Positions 10,715-22,553 of a stretch of DNA of 64,000 bases are shown in pieces. Position 1 is the first letter of the stretch, and every line of letters starts with the position of its first letter. Source of the DNA: Dryomyza anilis (taxonomy: Eukaryota; Arthropoda; Insecta; Diptera; Dryomyzidae); contig OX638131.1 of NCBI GenBank assembly GCA_951804985.1, positions 105,544,464 through 105,608,463 of the forward strand, given 5' to 3'. The translations under genes were made by a program, and so were the position numbers. The notes below the pieces were generated by a model, which saw only the letters and a program-made list of their open reading frames with translations, made no database searches and was not told where the DNA came from.

Positions 10715-12110
10715 GCATGCACACAGAAAAACTCTTCTTCATATTGATCAATTTGTTCCAACCATAATTCATTGTTTTGCGGAACAATTCATACGATTAA
10801 TTATTAAAAAACATGTTATGAATTCACTATCAATTTGAAGATTGACTGAAAAAGTGTTTTTCTATTTGAAGAAGAATATGCAAAGACTTCTTTTCATCAC
10901 ATTAATGAACAAATGCATAAGACACAGAGACACAAAAATGTTCATCATATTGATGAATTTCGTTCTTCAAACCATGATTCATTCTATTTTAGAACAATTC
11001 TTAATATACATATATAAGTACTAATTATCAATGTTATGAATTCATTATCAATTTGATGAATGACTGAAAAAGTACAATATATATGTACATCATACTGAAG
11101 AATTCTATTCATCAAATTTTGGTTTAAATTTAAATTATCGTTAATTTTTTTCATACTTATATACTTCATACTTGCTCAATATGCAAAATTAGTAAAATTT
11201 TGTTGAAATATATTTATTTATAATAAGAAATTTTTTTAATAAAAATAGATATATATAAAAAAATATTTAAAAAAAAATGTTTAAAAAAAATAATTTTTTA
11301 TCGAAAAATCCTTTATATCGACCGACTTTTTTTTTCGAAAAATATTTTTTTACAATGAATTTTTTTTTTTTTCGGATAATTTTTTTTTTCAAATTTAATT
11401 GTCATAAAACATTTTATTTTTTTAAATTTATAAGTCAAAAAGCTTATTTTTTTAATTCGTAAAAATGTTTTGACAGATTGCCAATTTTTTTTTTTGGAAA
11501 ATAAAAAATTTCGGATACATTTTTTTCTTGAATTTTTTTTTCCTACAAAATTTTTTTTTTAAAAAATATTTTATCATTGAAAAAAAATTTTTTTTTTTGT
11601 TCAATTTTTTCGAATTTAATGTCAACAAACATTTTTTTTAATTCGTATAAATATAATATATTTATTTATAATTAGAATAAATATATAAAAAAATATAAAA
11701 AAATGTTTAAAAAAAATTATATTTTTCTACTCATTTATTTCGTACAAAGATTTCTTCGAAAAAAACTTTTTTTTTTCGAAAAATATTTTTTCATAAATTT
11801 TTTTTTCTGATAATTTCTTCAATTTTAAATTTCATTATTTTATCATAATATTTTTCCTTTAATTTTTTCTTTTCAATATCATAATTTTTTTCTTTTTCAA
11901 TTTTAAATATAATTATTTTATTATCATTTTTCGTTTAATTTTTATCTTTTCCAATCAAATTGTCAAAAAACATTTTTTTTTTTCAAAAAAAATCCACCAT
12001 TTTTATTTTTTTCCGGACATTTTTTTTTTTTTTTGAAAAATAAAAAATTTCGGATAAAGTATATTTGCTTTAAATTTGTTTTCGAATAAGTTCAAAAAAA
12101 AAATGTTTGG
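10715..12110. mobile_element. P-family element(s) with ~950-bp A/T homopolymer arm
   Basis: Begins CACAGAAAAACTCTTCTTC. Two successive blocks follow with TTCATATTGATCAATTTG, AATTCACTATCAATTTGA and GACTGAAAAAGTG (10722-10860 and 10940-11120). From 11160 to 12110 alternating T and A runs carry TTTTCGAAAAA and CGGATAA words, matching the arms near 7.3, 15.0 and 28.9 kb. Non-coding; the phenylalanine/lysine-rich frames are artefacts of the runs. Confidence 0.6.
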
Positions 12111-12249
12111 CCATTTGAGAATGTTGAACATCATATGGCTGTAAAAATTACTTTCATTTAGTTTTAAAATATAATGATCGGTCGTACAATACCAGATAAA
12201 TTCAGTTTTTAACTTAAAGACGGCATATCTTCGCTAATATGCGTTGTTG

Positions 12250-12679
12250 CCCTAGTAGAAATTTTGGTAGGGCCATGGTCATGAAGTTATCATGTCATTA
12301 TTTGAGATGAACGGGGTATGACGAGGCCCATAATGTCCTTGTAACGCAGTGTCCTGATCATGTACTGACCTCAGGCCATGATCATGTACTGATTGGGCAA
12401 TTCCCCATTTTTTTTATTTACCCGACAATTGCCTTGTCAGAGCCCGAGCATAATAGGGTTTTTCTCATTAATCTCGATCATTGCCTGATGCTAATTTCGT
12501 TATGAGGAATAAATAATGTAGCTATGATCGGGAACATTGACTATTTAGATAATGTAAACCCTAGTATGGTAAGCATGATATCGGCATGCAAAGGCCATGA
12601 TCATATTTTCTCTAATAGAGCTTACCCAACGAAAACCCGATAATTTACCGATGGCGCATCGGGCAAATTTCTACTAGGG
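12250..12679 (+). mobile_element. V-family MITE with 15-bp terminal inverted repeats, copy 1
   Basis: Starts CCCTAGTAGAAATTT and ends with its exact reverse complement, AAATTTCTACTAGGG; length 430 bp. The interior carries repeated TGATCATGTACTGA words. The second copy (20328-20756) is similar over its whole length and inverted. No transposase is encoded. Flanks are G at left and AGA at right, so no target duplication is evident at this copy. Confidence 0.85.
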
Positions 12680-14370
12680 AGAAGCCTCAAACTTTGCACA
12701 TTTTATAATTGCAAAATAGATATCCGTTTGGCTTTTAAATTATTGTGTTCGGCTTTCAGATACCAGAGAAATCAATTTTCATGCTAAAATCGCATTAACT
12801 TCGCTATTTACATAAATTTCTTATTTTTATGTTTCTGTTTCAATTGAAATAAAATAAAAAAGGCACAATCGTCGCCAGACAGTGCAGCAGACGCGTCGTC
12901 AACAATCGTATAAACATGACAACAAAAGCGAACAACGCCAGCAAATAAATCAAATGCATGCAAAACAAAAAAAAAGGATAAATAAAACTTTTAATATTAT
13001 TGTTATGTTGTTGCTTTTGTATTTGCGAACAAAACTGCAATTTGCACCCGTAGAATTGTGCAACACAATAAAAACAAAAAGGAACAAAAACAACAAATGC
13101 GACGACAATGACAATGGCAAAAGTGAAAACGTCAAACAACAAAAGTGTTGCCACAGAACGGCAAAAGCAACAGCAGCAGCAATAAGAAAAACAAATCTTA
13201 AACAGAAGACGAACAACTGTGACCGACCAGGACACCCACAGACACATTCACACATATGACACAGACACATCACACACACACACACATCCAAACATACATT
13301 CACACATACACGGCTGCAACAGCAACATATTAGAAGTGCAACGGAGCAACAGCAATTCATTCAACCTGTCGCTTGCATTGTCACAGCAGCAAACGAGCGA
13401 TAAAAGCGACAGCGGCAGCAACGACAATGCGAACAACAATAATAAGTAGAAGAAACAGTAGAACAACAACAGCGGCAGCAACAACTTTGAAAAGAAGTTC
13501 AAAGAAATGACAGCAACAACAAATGACAACAGCAGCAGCAGCAACATTTGCCGCACATGAGGCGTTTAAACAGCCACCAAACAACTGACAACAGCAAAAG
13601 TAGCAGCAGTAACAACACCAGCAACATCAACAGCAGCAGCAGCTGCCATTGCTCTGTGGTGGGTGGTGGTTGGTTGGTTGTTAGCCAGTTGCCTGCCCGT
13701 CGGTTGCTTTTACCAGTCGCGGCAAAACAAATGCACGCTTGACACTTTTAGTTGGAGGACATAAAGATGTCGCATAACTCAACGTGATAAACGTCTAGTT
13801 GTCTGCCAGTGCCTGTCCGCCTCCAGCCGGTCTGTATGTCTAACTGTCGACCTGTCTGTCGCCAGCAAAATATTGTCGCAGTGATATTTTTACAGACGTT
13901 CTATGCTTTTTTTAATTTTTTTCTATTATTTTTCGCATTTTTCCGAAATGTTTAGGTAAAAACAAAGAAGTGCTTCGTTTGTGGTTTAATATTCTACAAG
14001 ATAGTTAGAAGATATCTGTGCGAGATGATTTTGTGGTGCTAGGTACTTTTGTAATTAAAAAAATTTTTTTTCTTCGTATTGATTTTGAATGAAAGTTGTT
14101 GAAATTCGATCATAATTTTTCAACTCACATATAACTAATATAACAAAGAATTTAAATCTGTATTTTAAAAGTATAATTTGTAGTTAACATTGGAGTTTTC
14201 TTTTCAAATACTAATTTTATTTTCATGAATACAAGAAACGTTTTTCTCGATTCTATTTCTAAAATTAAATCATATTTTTAATAATAAATAACAAGACAGC
14301 ATAACAAAAAAAAAATTATCCGCGATCTTAGTATGATTTTCCGATAAACTTCATATTACGACCTCATACT
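12680..14370. other. Non-coding stretch rich in CAA/CAG triplets
   Basis: Between the V element and the next P element. The centre (12880-13700) is dominated by CAA, CAG and AAC triplets; 13700-14370 is plain AT-rich sequence without recognised repeats. Open frames on both strands here (up to 136 codons) reflect triplet repeats and show no domain. Confidence 0.45.
12880..13700. repeat. Opa-like CAG/CAA triplet region with a CA microsatellite
   Basis: Interrupted runs of CAGCAGCAGC, AACAACAAC and GCAACAACAA occur, with ACACACACACACA near 13270-13290. Such CAX-rich tracts are common in fly genomes both in Gln-rich exons and in non-coding DNA. Here the frame shifts and stops keep changing, so an exon is not supported. 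Confidence 0.65.
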
Positions 14371-15180
14371 CACAGAAAAAAAAAAACATACTATTATTGT
14401 ATTTGTTCATCAATGTTATGAATTTGTCATTATGACTTAATCAATCACCAAATTCATCATATTTATGATTCGTTCATAAAACCGTAATGAAAAAGTTCAT
14501 AATATGATGAACGAATTCATAAAATTTATGACAAAATTCATGGTATTTATGAACTTTTAAACTATTTAAAAATAAAAATAAAAAATTAAATTTTCTTACA
14601 TTATTTTTATTTTATTTCAATATATTACTTTTTATTTTATTATATTAATTTATTTTTTAACTACTTACATTTTATTTTATAGCTACTCTTTCTGTTGCTG
14701 CCAATTGTTGTTGCTTGTTGTTGATCGATGTTAGGTACCTGTGGCTCATGTTTTTTTCACCAACTACTGGTTCATCATATTGATACAATCGTTCATTAAA
14801 TGACATATTGATGTATACATTCATTATATATATGAAATTATTCGTACTATCGAACGTAATAGCGAAGAACGATATATTAATACATTGCATTTGAATCATC
14901 ATATTGATGAATTTGTTCATAATATTATTGAATAAAATATTTTTACGAATTTTTCAAAAAAAAAAATCTTTTTTAGATAATAATTCAAAAAAAATGTTTT
15001 AAAAATTTTATTTAAAAATAAAAGGAAAAAAAATGTTTACAAAAAAAAATTTCTTTTTCAAAAAATTATTTTTTCAAAAAATAATTTTTTACGAAAAAAT
15101 AGTTTTTTCAAATTATAAATAATTATAATTATAAATAAATATTTTATAAAGAAATATATTATAAAACATTTTACTAATTT
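14371..15180. mobile_element. P-family element with A/T arm
   Basis: From CACAGAAAAAAAAAAC through TTGTTCATCAATGTTATGAA, CATCATATTTATGATTC and TTCATCATATTGATACAAT to CATATTGATGAATTTG, then A-rich CGAAAAAAT words to about 15130. A CTGTTGCTGCCAATTGTTG segment at 14690-14720 interrupts the pattern. Non-coding. Confidence 0.6.
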
Positions 15181-15266
15181 ATGCTTGTCGAGCAAGCATT
15201 ATATAAGAAATAACACACTAGAACTACCTGAGAACTGAGAAGTACGTCAAAAAAGGAACGAAATAA

Positions 15267-15500
15267 ATATTTTGATTGATATTTGGTTTGATGAACAGCA
15301 AAATAATTCGAAAAAAAAGTGTTGTCAAAATTGTATTTAATAAATATCAGAAGAAAAAAATTACCAACAAAATTTTTTTTTACGAAAAAAAAAAATTCGG
15401 AAAAAAAAAATTTGGAAAAAAAATCTTTCCAAAAAACATTTTTTTTTTATTTTTTTTAATTAACAGCGTTCATACCATTTATGAACAACATTTTTTCTGT
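15267..15500. repeat. P-family fragment and A-rich arm
   Basis: GATATTTGGTTTGATGAACA matches the inner part of the P copy at 119-145. It is followed by CGAAAAAAAA / GGAAAAAAA runs and ends near a TTTTTTCTGTGCAG. A 124-codon frame spans these homopolymers and is not a gene. Confidence 0.5.
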
Positions 15501-15984
15501 GCAGTTTTTTCAGATTGTTTTTTTTTAGTAATTACTTATGTAAAACAATTCTCGTTTTTCTACATATTTTGTACTTTAACTTTTAAAAAATTTCATTTGT
15601 ATTCTACAGATAAAACTTCAACTAATATTCAGAAATTCGAATGGTTTTGACCAAAGTCATGACCGATCAAACGCAAAAGGTGTACCTATTATTTATTGCA
15701 TAACATCTATAATGTTAAATGTTAAAATTAAAATATAATAATAAAGTAAATATATATCAGACTTGACCTATGTTTCCGCTTATTTAAGAAATAATAAACA
15801 AAAACTACTTCAGAACCCACAATATTGAAAAATTTAACGAAAAAATTAATTTTTTGATTGAAATTTGGTTTGATGGACACATTCTTCAATATGATGTAAA
15901 ATATTTTTTTTTTATGTAGTTGTTCATTACTGTGATAAAGACTAGTCATTGCATACACTTCATCAAATTAAAGAACACTTATGT

Positions 15985-16105
15985 AGCCGCGGTAGCTCAG
16001 TGGTTAGTGCTTAGGACTGCGAGGCGAAAGGTCCCCGGTTCAAGCCTGGACTGAGGCTAACAACATCTTTTCATAGAAACATTTTTCTATACCGCGCTAC
16101 CTATA
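15985..16105 (+). mobile_element. Truncated SINE head (tRNA-like part plus ~45 bp)
   Basis: Same sequence as the first ~120 bases of the neighbouring full SINE, including box A TAGCTCAGTGG and box B GGTTCAAGCC, ending at CTATACCGCGCTACCT. It is separated from the next copy by TATATATATTATGT. TTATGT stands before both SINE heads. Confidence 0.85.
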
Positions 16106-16117
16106 TATATATTATGT

Positions 16118-16432
16118 AGCCGCGGTAGCTCAGTGGTTAGTGCTTAGGACTGCGAGGCGAAAGGTCCCCGGTTCAAGCCTGGACTGAGGCTAACAACATC
16201 TTTTCATAGAAACATTTTTCTATACCGCGCTACCTCTCGGCAGTAAATGGCAAACCTACGAGTGTAAAACTTTGTCTATGAAAAGCTCTCACCCGCCGTT
16301 CGGATTCGGCAATAAACTGTAGGTCCCACCACTTTGAGTACAAATATAAAACGCACAGCTCAAAAATGGTGAGAGAACTCGGCCGAAGTTCTATACAGGA
16401 CTGTAGCGCCAAACTATTATTATTATATTATT
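16118..16432 (+). mobile_element. tRNA-derived SINE, full length
   Basis: Same layout as the SINE at 8055-8365, with a TATTATTATTATATTATTT tail. Its head is nearly identical to the truncated copy just upstream (both read GTGCTTAGGACTGCGAGGCG, unlike the 8.0-kb copy), so the pair probably arose from one event or a local duplication. Both Pol III boxes are intact. Confidence 0.85.
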
Positions 16433-16545
16433 TAGCCATTCAACAAATTGATGATGAATTCATAGCATTGATGTTTTGTATAATAAATTGTTCTTCAATA
16501 CAAGGAATAAGTTCATCAATACGAAGAATTTGTTTTTCTGTGCAT

Positions 16546-16910
16546 ATATAAATACCAAAGTAACCCGATTTCAAAAATAAATTAATTCAAAGTCAATAAA
16601 AGTAATGCATTTTCAAAGAGCAATAGAGGAGCAAAATAAGTCAAATGTCATATACACAGTTTACAATAGAATGCTGTAGGTGGAAATTGAAAAGTGATAA
16701 TTGACCAATATTGAGTACGGCTATAAAGGAGTTGTAGGAAAAAACATTATAAAAGATTGGTGTGGCAGAAATTGCGTCACATGCAAGGCATTGGAGAAAA
16801 CTATTTAAGACACAGATATTGAGATAGTAGTAAAGAAAAATGGTAAGTCTAAAAAAGGATATATAAATTTGTAACTAAAGTGAAATATTGCTGAGGCTAA
16901 ACGACCAGTA
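16546..16910. other. Non-coding stretch, nothing recognised
   Basis: AT-rich sequence without a recurring family or a meaningful open frame. Confidence 0.4.
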
Positions 16911-17128
16911 CACCCAGAAAAAAATACTACTTAAATAATAGTTTTTTACTATTAAAAATATTCAATAGGATAAATTATTATTTTAATCGGAAAATATCAT
17001 TAAATACTAGAAATACCATGACATTGCCATTGAGTTTATATAAAAATTTTTATTTTTAGTATACTATTAAATCAATAATTGTCCTATTGACCAATTTAAA
17101 TGGGATTTGAGGGAATTCTTTCTGGGTG
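16911..17128. mobile_element. Q-family 218-bp MITE flanked by TA
   Basis: Starts CACCCAGAAAAAAATAC and ends AATTCTTTCTGGGTG; the outer 10 bases are perfect inverted repeats (CACCCAGAAA/TTTCTGGGTG). TA stands directly outside both ends (16909-16910, 17129-17130), the target duplication of Tc1/mariner-type elements. The interior has TACTATTAAA words and no coding capacity. A similar CCCAGAAAAAATAATGC start is seen at 53332. Confidence 0.75.
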
Positions 17129-17130
17129 TA

Positions 17131-17870
17131 ACAAAAGGTCATACTAGATGGGTGATACAGTTTAGAACACAAACCTACTAAAATAAGAAGAAAAAAATAT
17201 AGAAAAATAAATATAGAAATAAAATTCATAACTTTTCTGATTACATTTTAAAATTTTAATTATTAAAACAATATAATAAATATATAAAACCATTACCCAT
17301 CTTTTATCTGGCTACTCAAAGCATTTTGCCAACCATTTGCAATAACAAAGTGCTAAAATATTTTCTTGTCTCCGTATAACTAATATTTTCCTTTTCATTC
17401 TTTTTTTTGCAATCTCTCACTCACTGGCATTCTTATTTTCTTTTATAGTATTTTTAACTCCTTCTGGGAATCGAATCGAGCTCAACACTGCTTGGCGTGC
17501 AATTTATGTATTTGCCACCTAGAAAAACAGGAGCTGTTGAGCTAAGAGGCATCGAGCAAATAGAGAGATATCCTTTGGTTGGCAAAATAAATCAAAGGTT
17601 GCTGCCAGAAGAGCACCTCTTGTTAGTTGTAGACATTGTTTTTATTGTTGTTGTACGTTGTTATTGGTGTACGTTTGCCAAACGTCAGGATAACATACAG
17701 TGGGAGTGAAGTGAAAAGCACATGGATGCCTGTGACCCAGGCGAATATAAGGCAAAAGGCAGATCAGAGCATAGCCTAGGACCTGATGCCAATGAAAGGT
17801 TGCAGTTGGCAGAATTAGTGATGTGAATAATAATTTTAAATAGCAAACAAGATATATAATAAAAAAAAGA
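17131..17870. other. Non-coding stretch, partly GC-balanced
   Basis: 17440-17800 is less AT-rich and not repeated in the window. It contains a 70-codon frame at 17497-17709 with no recognisable domain. Too little evidence for a gene. Confidence 0.4.
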
Positions 17871-18264
17871 TTTTAATCCGAGAAAAATAAAAACGAGCTA
17901 TCGAAAATTTCTACATTAGATCAAGCTTAATTTAGAAATTATAAATTCCAATATATTTCGATTCCGTACGTTCTTTAAAACCTTATGAAAATTATCTCGA
18001 AAACGTGTTTTCAATTCGTGAAATTATTCACATAATATTTCGTAAAATACACGAAAGAACTTTCGTAAATATATGATAAAATTACGAATATTAATTGTTT
18101 CTTTTACAAAACTATTCATAGATTTTATCTACGAAAGCCATTCGTACATAATACGAAAAATTCGTAATTTATTGAATATTTGTGTACCTTTGTACGAATA
18201 GATTCGTACATTTTACGAAAATATTTGTACTTTTGACAATAGCATTCGTACATTTATGAAACAT

Positions 18265-18724
18265 ATTGTTACGAAAATTCAGTATACGGATAACTGTTCT
18301 ACAAGTTCGTATCTCAGAATTGTGTACAAAATAAAAACACTTATGTTTGGTTTAAATTATAACAAATAACTTTATTAATTAACTTTAATAAACAACTTTA
18401 CTAATTATAAATTCTAACAAGTGCTGCATGTACACAACATTGTTCTCACACGAGATGCACTCGACCACTTTCCAATCTGAAGTGCTGTGGCTCAGATGCG
18501 GCGCCCTTATATACTGCATGCATCAGTTCAACACGTTTCGTCATGTTTCGAGAACCTTCTACGCGTTTCGTGAATGACGCATGCTATTGGCATCTCATTC
18601 GCACTTATATGTATTTAATGTGCTGATCTTCTATCTCTTTCTCGCACATTGCCTAGTGCGCTGAATTGTCTTGCGTCTCATTTACTCTTGCACAGTGGAG
18701 CCAATTACGTCTTTTTGTATCAAT
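18265..18724 (-). mobile_element. Solo-LTR-like insertion with 9-bp flanking repeat
   Basis: The 460-bp block starts ATTGTTACG and ends GTATCAAT (ATTG...CAAT inverted ends) and is flanked on both sides by ATGAAACAT (18256-18264, 18725-18733). Read on the minus strand it has a TATA box (GTATATAAGGG, plus 18505-18515 region), a GC-richer segment, then AATAAA near 18371-18376, the order of U3-R-U5 in a retrotransposon LTR. No internal region or second LTR is present, so it would be a solo LTR. A 9-base duplication is longer than the usual 4-6 of Gypsy, Copia and BEL, so a DNA transposon or chance extension of the repeat remains possible. Confidence 0.6.
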
Positions 18725-18843
18725 ATGAAACATTTTACCAATCTTTCGTAAAAAAATACACAATTCATTCAGAAAATTATGAAATATGATACTTTTGAAC
18801 TTTTGACACAAATAGAACTAACACAGAAAGCATTTTATCCTTT

Positions 18844-19579
18844 TTATACCCTACACTAAGAGTGAAAGGGTGTATTCAGTTTGGTACGCCGTTTGTAACA
18901 CCCAGAAGGAAGCATCTCCGGTATGGAAAAGTATATATATTCTTGATCAGCATGACCTCCTGAGTCGATTTAGCGATGTCCGTCTGTCCGTCTGTCTGTC
19001 CGTCTGTCTGTCTGTCCGTCTGTCTGTCTGTCTGTTGAAATCCCTAAGACTTTTAAAATTGAAGAGCTAGATAAATGAAACTTATAACTTAGATTACTAA
19101 TATACCTACGCTGTATGTGCGAAAAAATTGGCGAGATCGGTCCATTGTGACCTATGATCCGACCACTTATGTTCAAATACCTCATATAAAATGTACATAT
19201 AAAGATCAATTTTTATGTACACGTGCTTAGGTAAACTTTTTTGGTCAAATATATATTGAGATCATGCTCAAATACATGATAATAATATTTTCCGGCGAAA
19301 AGACTTGTGGTTCACAAAAAAAAAAAATCGAAATTCGGTACACCTACCCATTTGTAAATATGGGTATCAAATGAATGGAAATTCTTCAGCGATTGAATGT
19401 TTGTAGTTATTTCCAGGATTCGTATACCCTGGTGACCTATATATCACTTTGAATGGTAACCACACATATGTGTAGGGTATTTATAGTCGGCTTAGACCGA
19501 CTATAATTTTGATAATCCTAACTATCATAATTACACCTACTTTAAAATTTCCCATGTGATCTAACCTTCCCAACTGGTT
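18844..19579 (-). mobile_element. mini-me/DINE-1-like element, copy M2
   Basis: Reverse orientation, complete. It opens with TTATACCCTACACTAAGAG, has the core around CATGACCTCCTGAGTCG and a (GTCY)n tract at 18978-19034, the TATAGTCGG-n6-CCGACTATA hairpin at about 19483-19506, and ends CCTTCCCAACTGG. Inserted in the A-family field. Confidence 0.8.
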
Positions 19580-20327
19580 TGTATTTATAACTATCTATTT
19601 GCGCCCGCGATACCAATTAAATAAAATATTTTGTTTAAAAAAACTCGTAATGAAAATGACGATTCATTCATTTAAATATGAAACATTATGCAATGATTTG
19701 ATAATTTAGCACAACAGGACTCACAGAGCTAAGCTCATTCGTAAAATATATTATTATTTCGTAAAAGAAATTGTAATAAAAAATAATATAACGAAAGTTT
19801 CGTAATTTAAACGAAAGTTTCGTAATTTAAACGAAATATTCATAATTTGTTGTTGTTTTAATATTACGAATATTGATTTTAAATATATACGAATCGTTCG
19901 TAAAAAATAATTTGGGAAAAAATAGAAATTACAAATTTTCGTGTATTCTCCGAATTATTCGTGTTTTTTACGAAATTAAAAATTATGAAATAATATTTCG
20001 TAAAATGTCCTAGAAATGGTTTTGAGTGTACTGTAATTTTTTTTTTAAATTTAAAAAAATATTAAATATAATTCATAAATTACTACTTAACAAGTACAAA
20101 TATCCATATATTTTAAATATACATATTAAAAACTAAAAATGACTTAACACCTGAGTACGCATTTTTACTTATTTTTCACAAAATATCACCTGACAGTTCT
20201 CTTTATCAATTAAATTTATTTAAATAAAGTTATTATGTACAGCTTTTGATGCAAACTCCGCCGTTGTCTGTTTGAAATAAGTCAAAAAAATCCCGAGACG
20301 AAATTTCTGTCATTTTTCAGGCAAATA

Positions 20328-20756
20328 CCCTAGTAGAAATTTGCCCGATGCGCCATCGGGAAATGATCGGGTTTTCGTTGGGTAAGTCCTATTAGAGAAA
20401 ATATGATCATTGCATTTGCATGCCCTTATCATGCTTACCATACCAGGGTTTGCATTATCTAAATAGTCAATGCTCCCGATCATAGCTACATTATTTGTTC
20501 CTCTTAACGAAATGACATCAGACAATGATCGAGATTTAATGAGAGAAACCCTATTATGCTCGGGCTCTGACAAGGCAATTGTCGGGTAAATAATAAAATG
20601 GGGAATTGCCCGATCAGTACATGATCATACCCTGAGGTCAGTACATGATCAGGACACTGCGTTACAAGGACATTATGAGCCTCGTCATATCCCGATTATC
20701 TCAAATAATGACATGATCACTTCATGACCATGGCCCTACCAAAATTTCTACTAGGG
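20328..20756 (-). mobile_element. V-family MITE with 15-bp terminal inverted repeats, copy 2
   Basis: Inverted copy of 12250-12679, 429 bp, with the same CCCTAGTAGAAATTT ends. Flanks are ATA at left and TAT at right, so a TA duplication is possible here, but it is not seen at copy 1. An 87-codon frame (minus strand, 20310-20573) lies mostly inside it and is not preserved in copy 1, so it is probably chance. Confidence 0.85.
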
Positions 20757-21018
20757 TATACTGATAAATGGAATATTTTGGGAAGTGTATAGTAGATTGT
20801 AAATGTTTGTGGAATTTTACTCGCGGGATTACGGCATGTTTTGGAATCGGACAGAAAACTGCTTGTGATACAAAATCAACATTTGTATGTTTAAAATATG
20901 AAATGTTTCAAAAAGTTGTCTGTGGATGTGCCTAAACTGCTTTGACATGCAAAAATTGTGTCTGTGGTTGATAAACGTTTTCCAAAATCTGTCATATTTC
21001 TTTATTAACATATTCCAG
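20757..21018. repeat. G-family degenerate repeat
   Basis: GATAAATGGAATATTTTGGG, AGTAGATTGTAAATG and GGCATGTTTTGGAATCGGAC with GAAAACTGCTTGTGATACAAA recur loosely at 21050-21100, 23530-23580, 23950-24000 and 52020-52180. A short piece (CAGCTTTTGATGCAAACTCC) also stands at 20250. The core resembles GGCATATTTTAGGAACG..AGAAAAATGCAGCTTTTGA. Not coding. Confidence 0.5.
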
Positions 21019-22553
21019 CAATTCTGCGTATGGAGGTGGTATTTTTAATGCAAATTATCGGCATATTTTAGGAACGGGAGAAAAATGCAGCTTTTGAAAC
21101 AAACTTCGTCTTTGTCAAATTTGGCAACGAATGCTGTTGGTCTGGTGAGAATGGAAAGTCGAACTAATTTACACAGATTTCTGGAACAAATAAAGAAGTG
21201 AGATTCCTGAAATTCTGAATATAATTAGAATATTTTTCTTAGCAAAACCGTACTAGTTACATGATCGACATGATCTGACTACGATCATTTTTAACCTAAT
21301 GGAAAACATTTCTACTAAGGTTTATCATATTTTGATAAATTTCTAAATGATTTCTACTATATCGAAAAATATCCACATTTCTCAACTATTTTTGCGCATC
21401 CCTATGCAGGAAGTGCGGTCATAGTAGTAACGACGAGGTGATGCGTCGATGGTAGAGGTGCTTGATAACAAACAGGATCAAGGGTTGATAACATGATAGC
21501 TTTATAGTAGTTGATGCTGCTGTTGATGTCGTTGTTTTTGTTGTTGCTGTAGTGTAAGCTTTATGTTGGGATATTTAGCATCGAAGGGGTATTTTACATT
21601 GAAATGGCACTTTACACCGAACGAGAATATTGCAGCGAGAAGTAGAATTTTACACCCAATCTTTTGCTTTGGTTGGTTGGCTGCTGCTCCTGCTGCTGCC
21701 ATCTGTCGGAAGTGTTCTGACATAAATTGCTTCGGCTGACAACAATGCACCAGTGTTTGTCTTTATGTGTGTCTGTCTGTCTGTCTATTTGTTTGTATGT
21801 GTGGGAGCAGAGCTTTATAACGTGCCCGGCGCTTGTCTAAAGGAAAAATTAATATTAAAATGGAAGAGAAAGGACATTTCCAATTTATTTACGCTGCAAG
21901 GCACTCTGTCTCCTTTTGCGCGGCTGCCTGTCTGCCGTTTGAACCGTGTGCAACTGTGTGAGTAGGGAGTAAGTATAACTGTGAGAGTATCTGTGTGAAT
22001 TACAGTTTGTTTCTGGGTATTTGTGCTACTGATGTTGTTGCTGCTGCCATGCTGGTGCAACATTTTGACAGCAACGTCGTTCGTTGTTCGCGTTGAAAGG
22101 TGTGAAAATGAAAATTTAGTGTTTGCGCCAAGATTTATGTTTTGCCATTTTTTGTCTCTTACACATAGACACCAAGAAAAATGACATTTTTTGCACGACG
22201 CACAATTAGTTTTTCCGCACTGTCAATGACAATGTCCTTTGACGCAAGGAAGGGTTTCGCTAAAACTACTACATGGATATAAAGAGAAATTAGATTTATG
22301 CGCGTTGCTTTATACAGCAGCGTAAAGACAGCAGTAAACTAAAAAAACAAAAAAAAAAAAAAAATCCCTAAAATTGCGCAGTCGATTGATCAATTTGTCC
22401 AAACGTCAAGTACGACTTGAGCACCATGAAATATATGTGCTTTAAAGTGTCTTTATAAGTGGCAGCGCACCACAATCATTTATTTTGCTGCAAATCCTTT
22501 TAGCATTCCGCAGTTACCGCTACTACTACCACAGCTTGTTCTACACGGAGAAA

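Larger units (their letters stand above)
15840..16545. mobile_element. P-family element interrupted by tandem SINEs
   Basis: Left part: TTGATTGAAATTTGGTTTGA, CTTCAATATGATGTA, TTGTTCATTACTGTG. Right part: CCATTCAACAAATTGATGA, CATAGCATTGATGTTTTG, GTTCTTCAATACAAGGAAT, ending TTTTTCTGTGCA. Both parts match, in order, the continuous P copy at 125-300, so the SINE block at 15985-16432 sits inside an older P element. Confidence 0.75.
17871..20030. repeat. A-family field of ATTCGTAA/TTACGAAA palindromic words (host of two insertions)
   Basis: 17950-18264, 18734-18830 and 19605-20010 are dense in TTCGTAA, TACGAAA and ATTCGTAC words on both strands, forming many short dyads. The field is interrupted by the LTR-like insertion (18265-18724) and mini-me M2 (18844-19579). 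The outer ends could not be defined. No protein is encoded. Confidence 0.55.

Noticed and set aside
12840..13584. Overlapping frames of 100-136 codons as a glutamine-rich exon
   Set aside because: They follow from CAA/CAG/AAC triplets on both strands, and no single frame stays open across the tract.
21502..21750. 82-codon frame conserved in both duplicated units as a real gene
   Set aside because: The surrounding non-coding DNA is just as similar between D1 and D2, so the frame's preservation shows nothing about selection.
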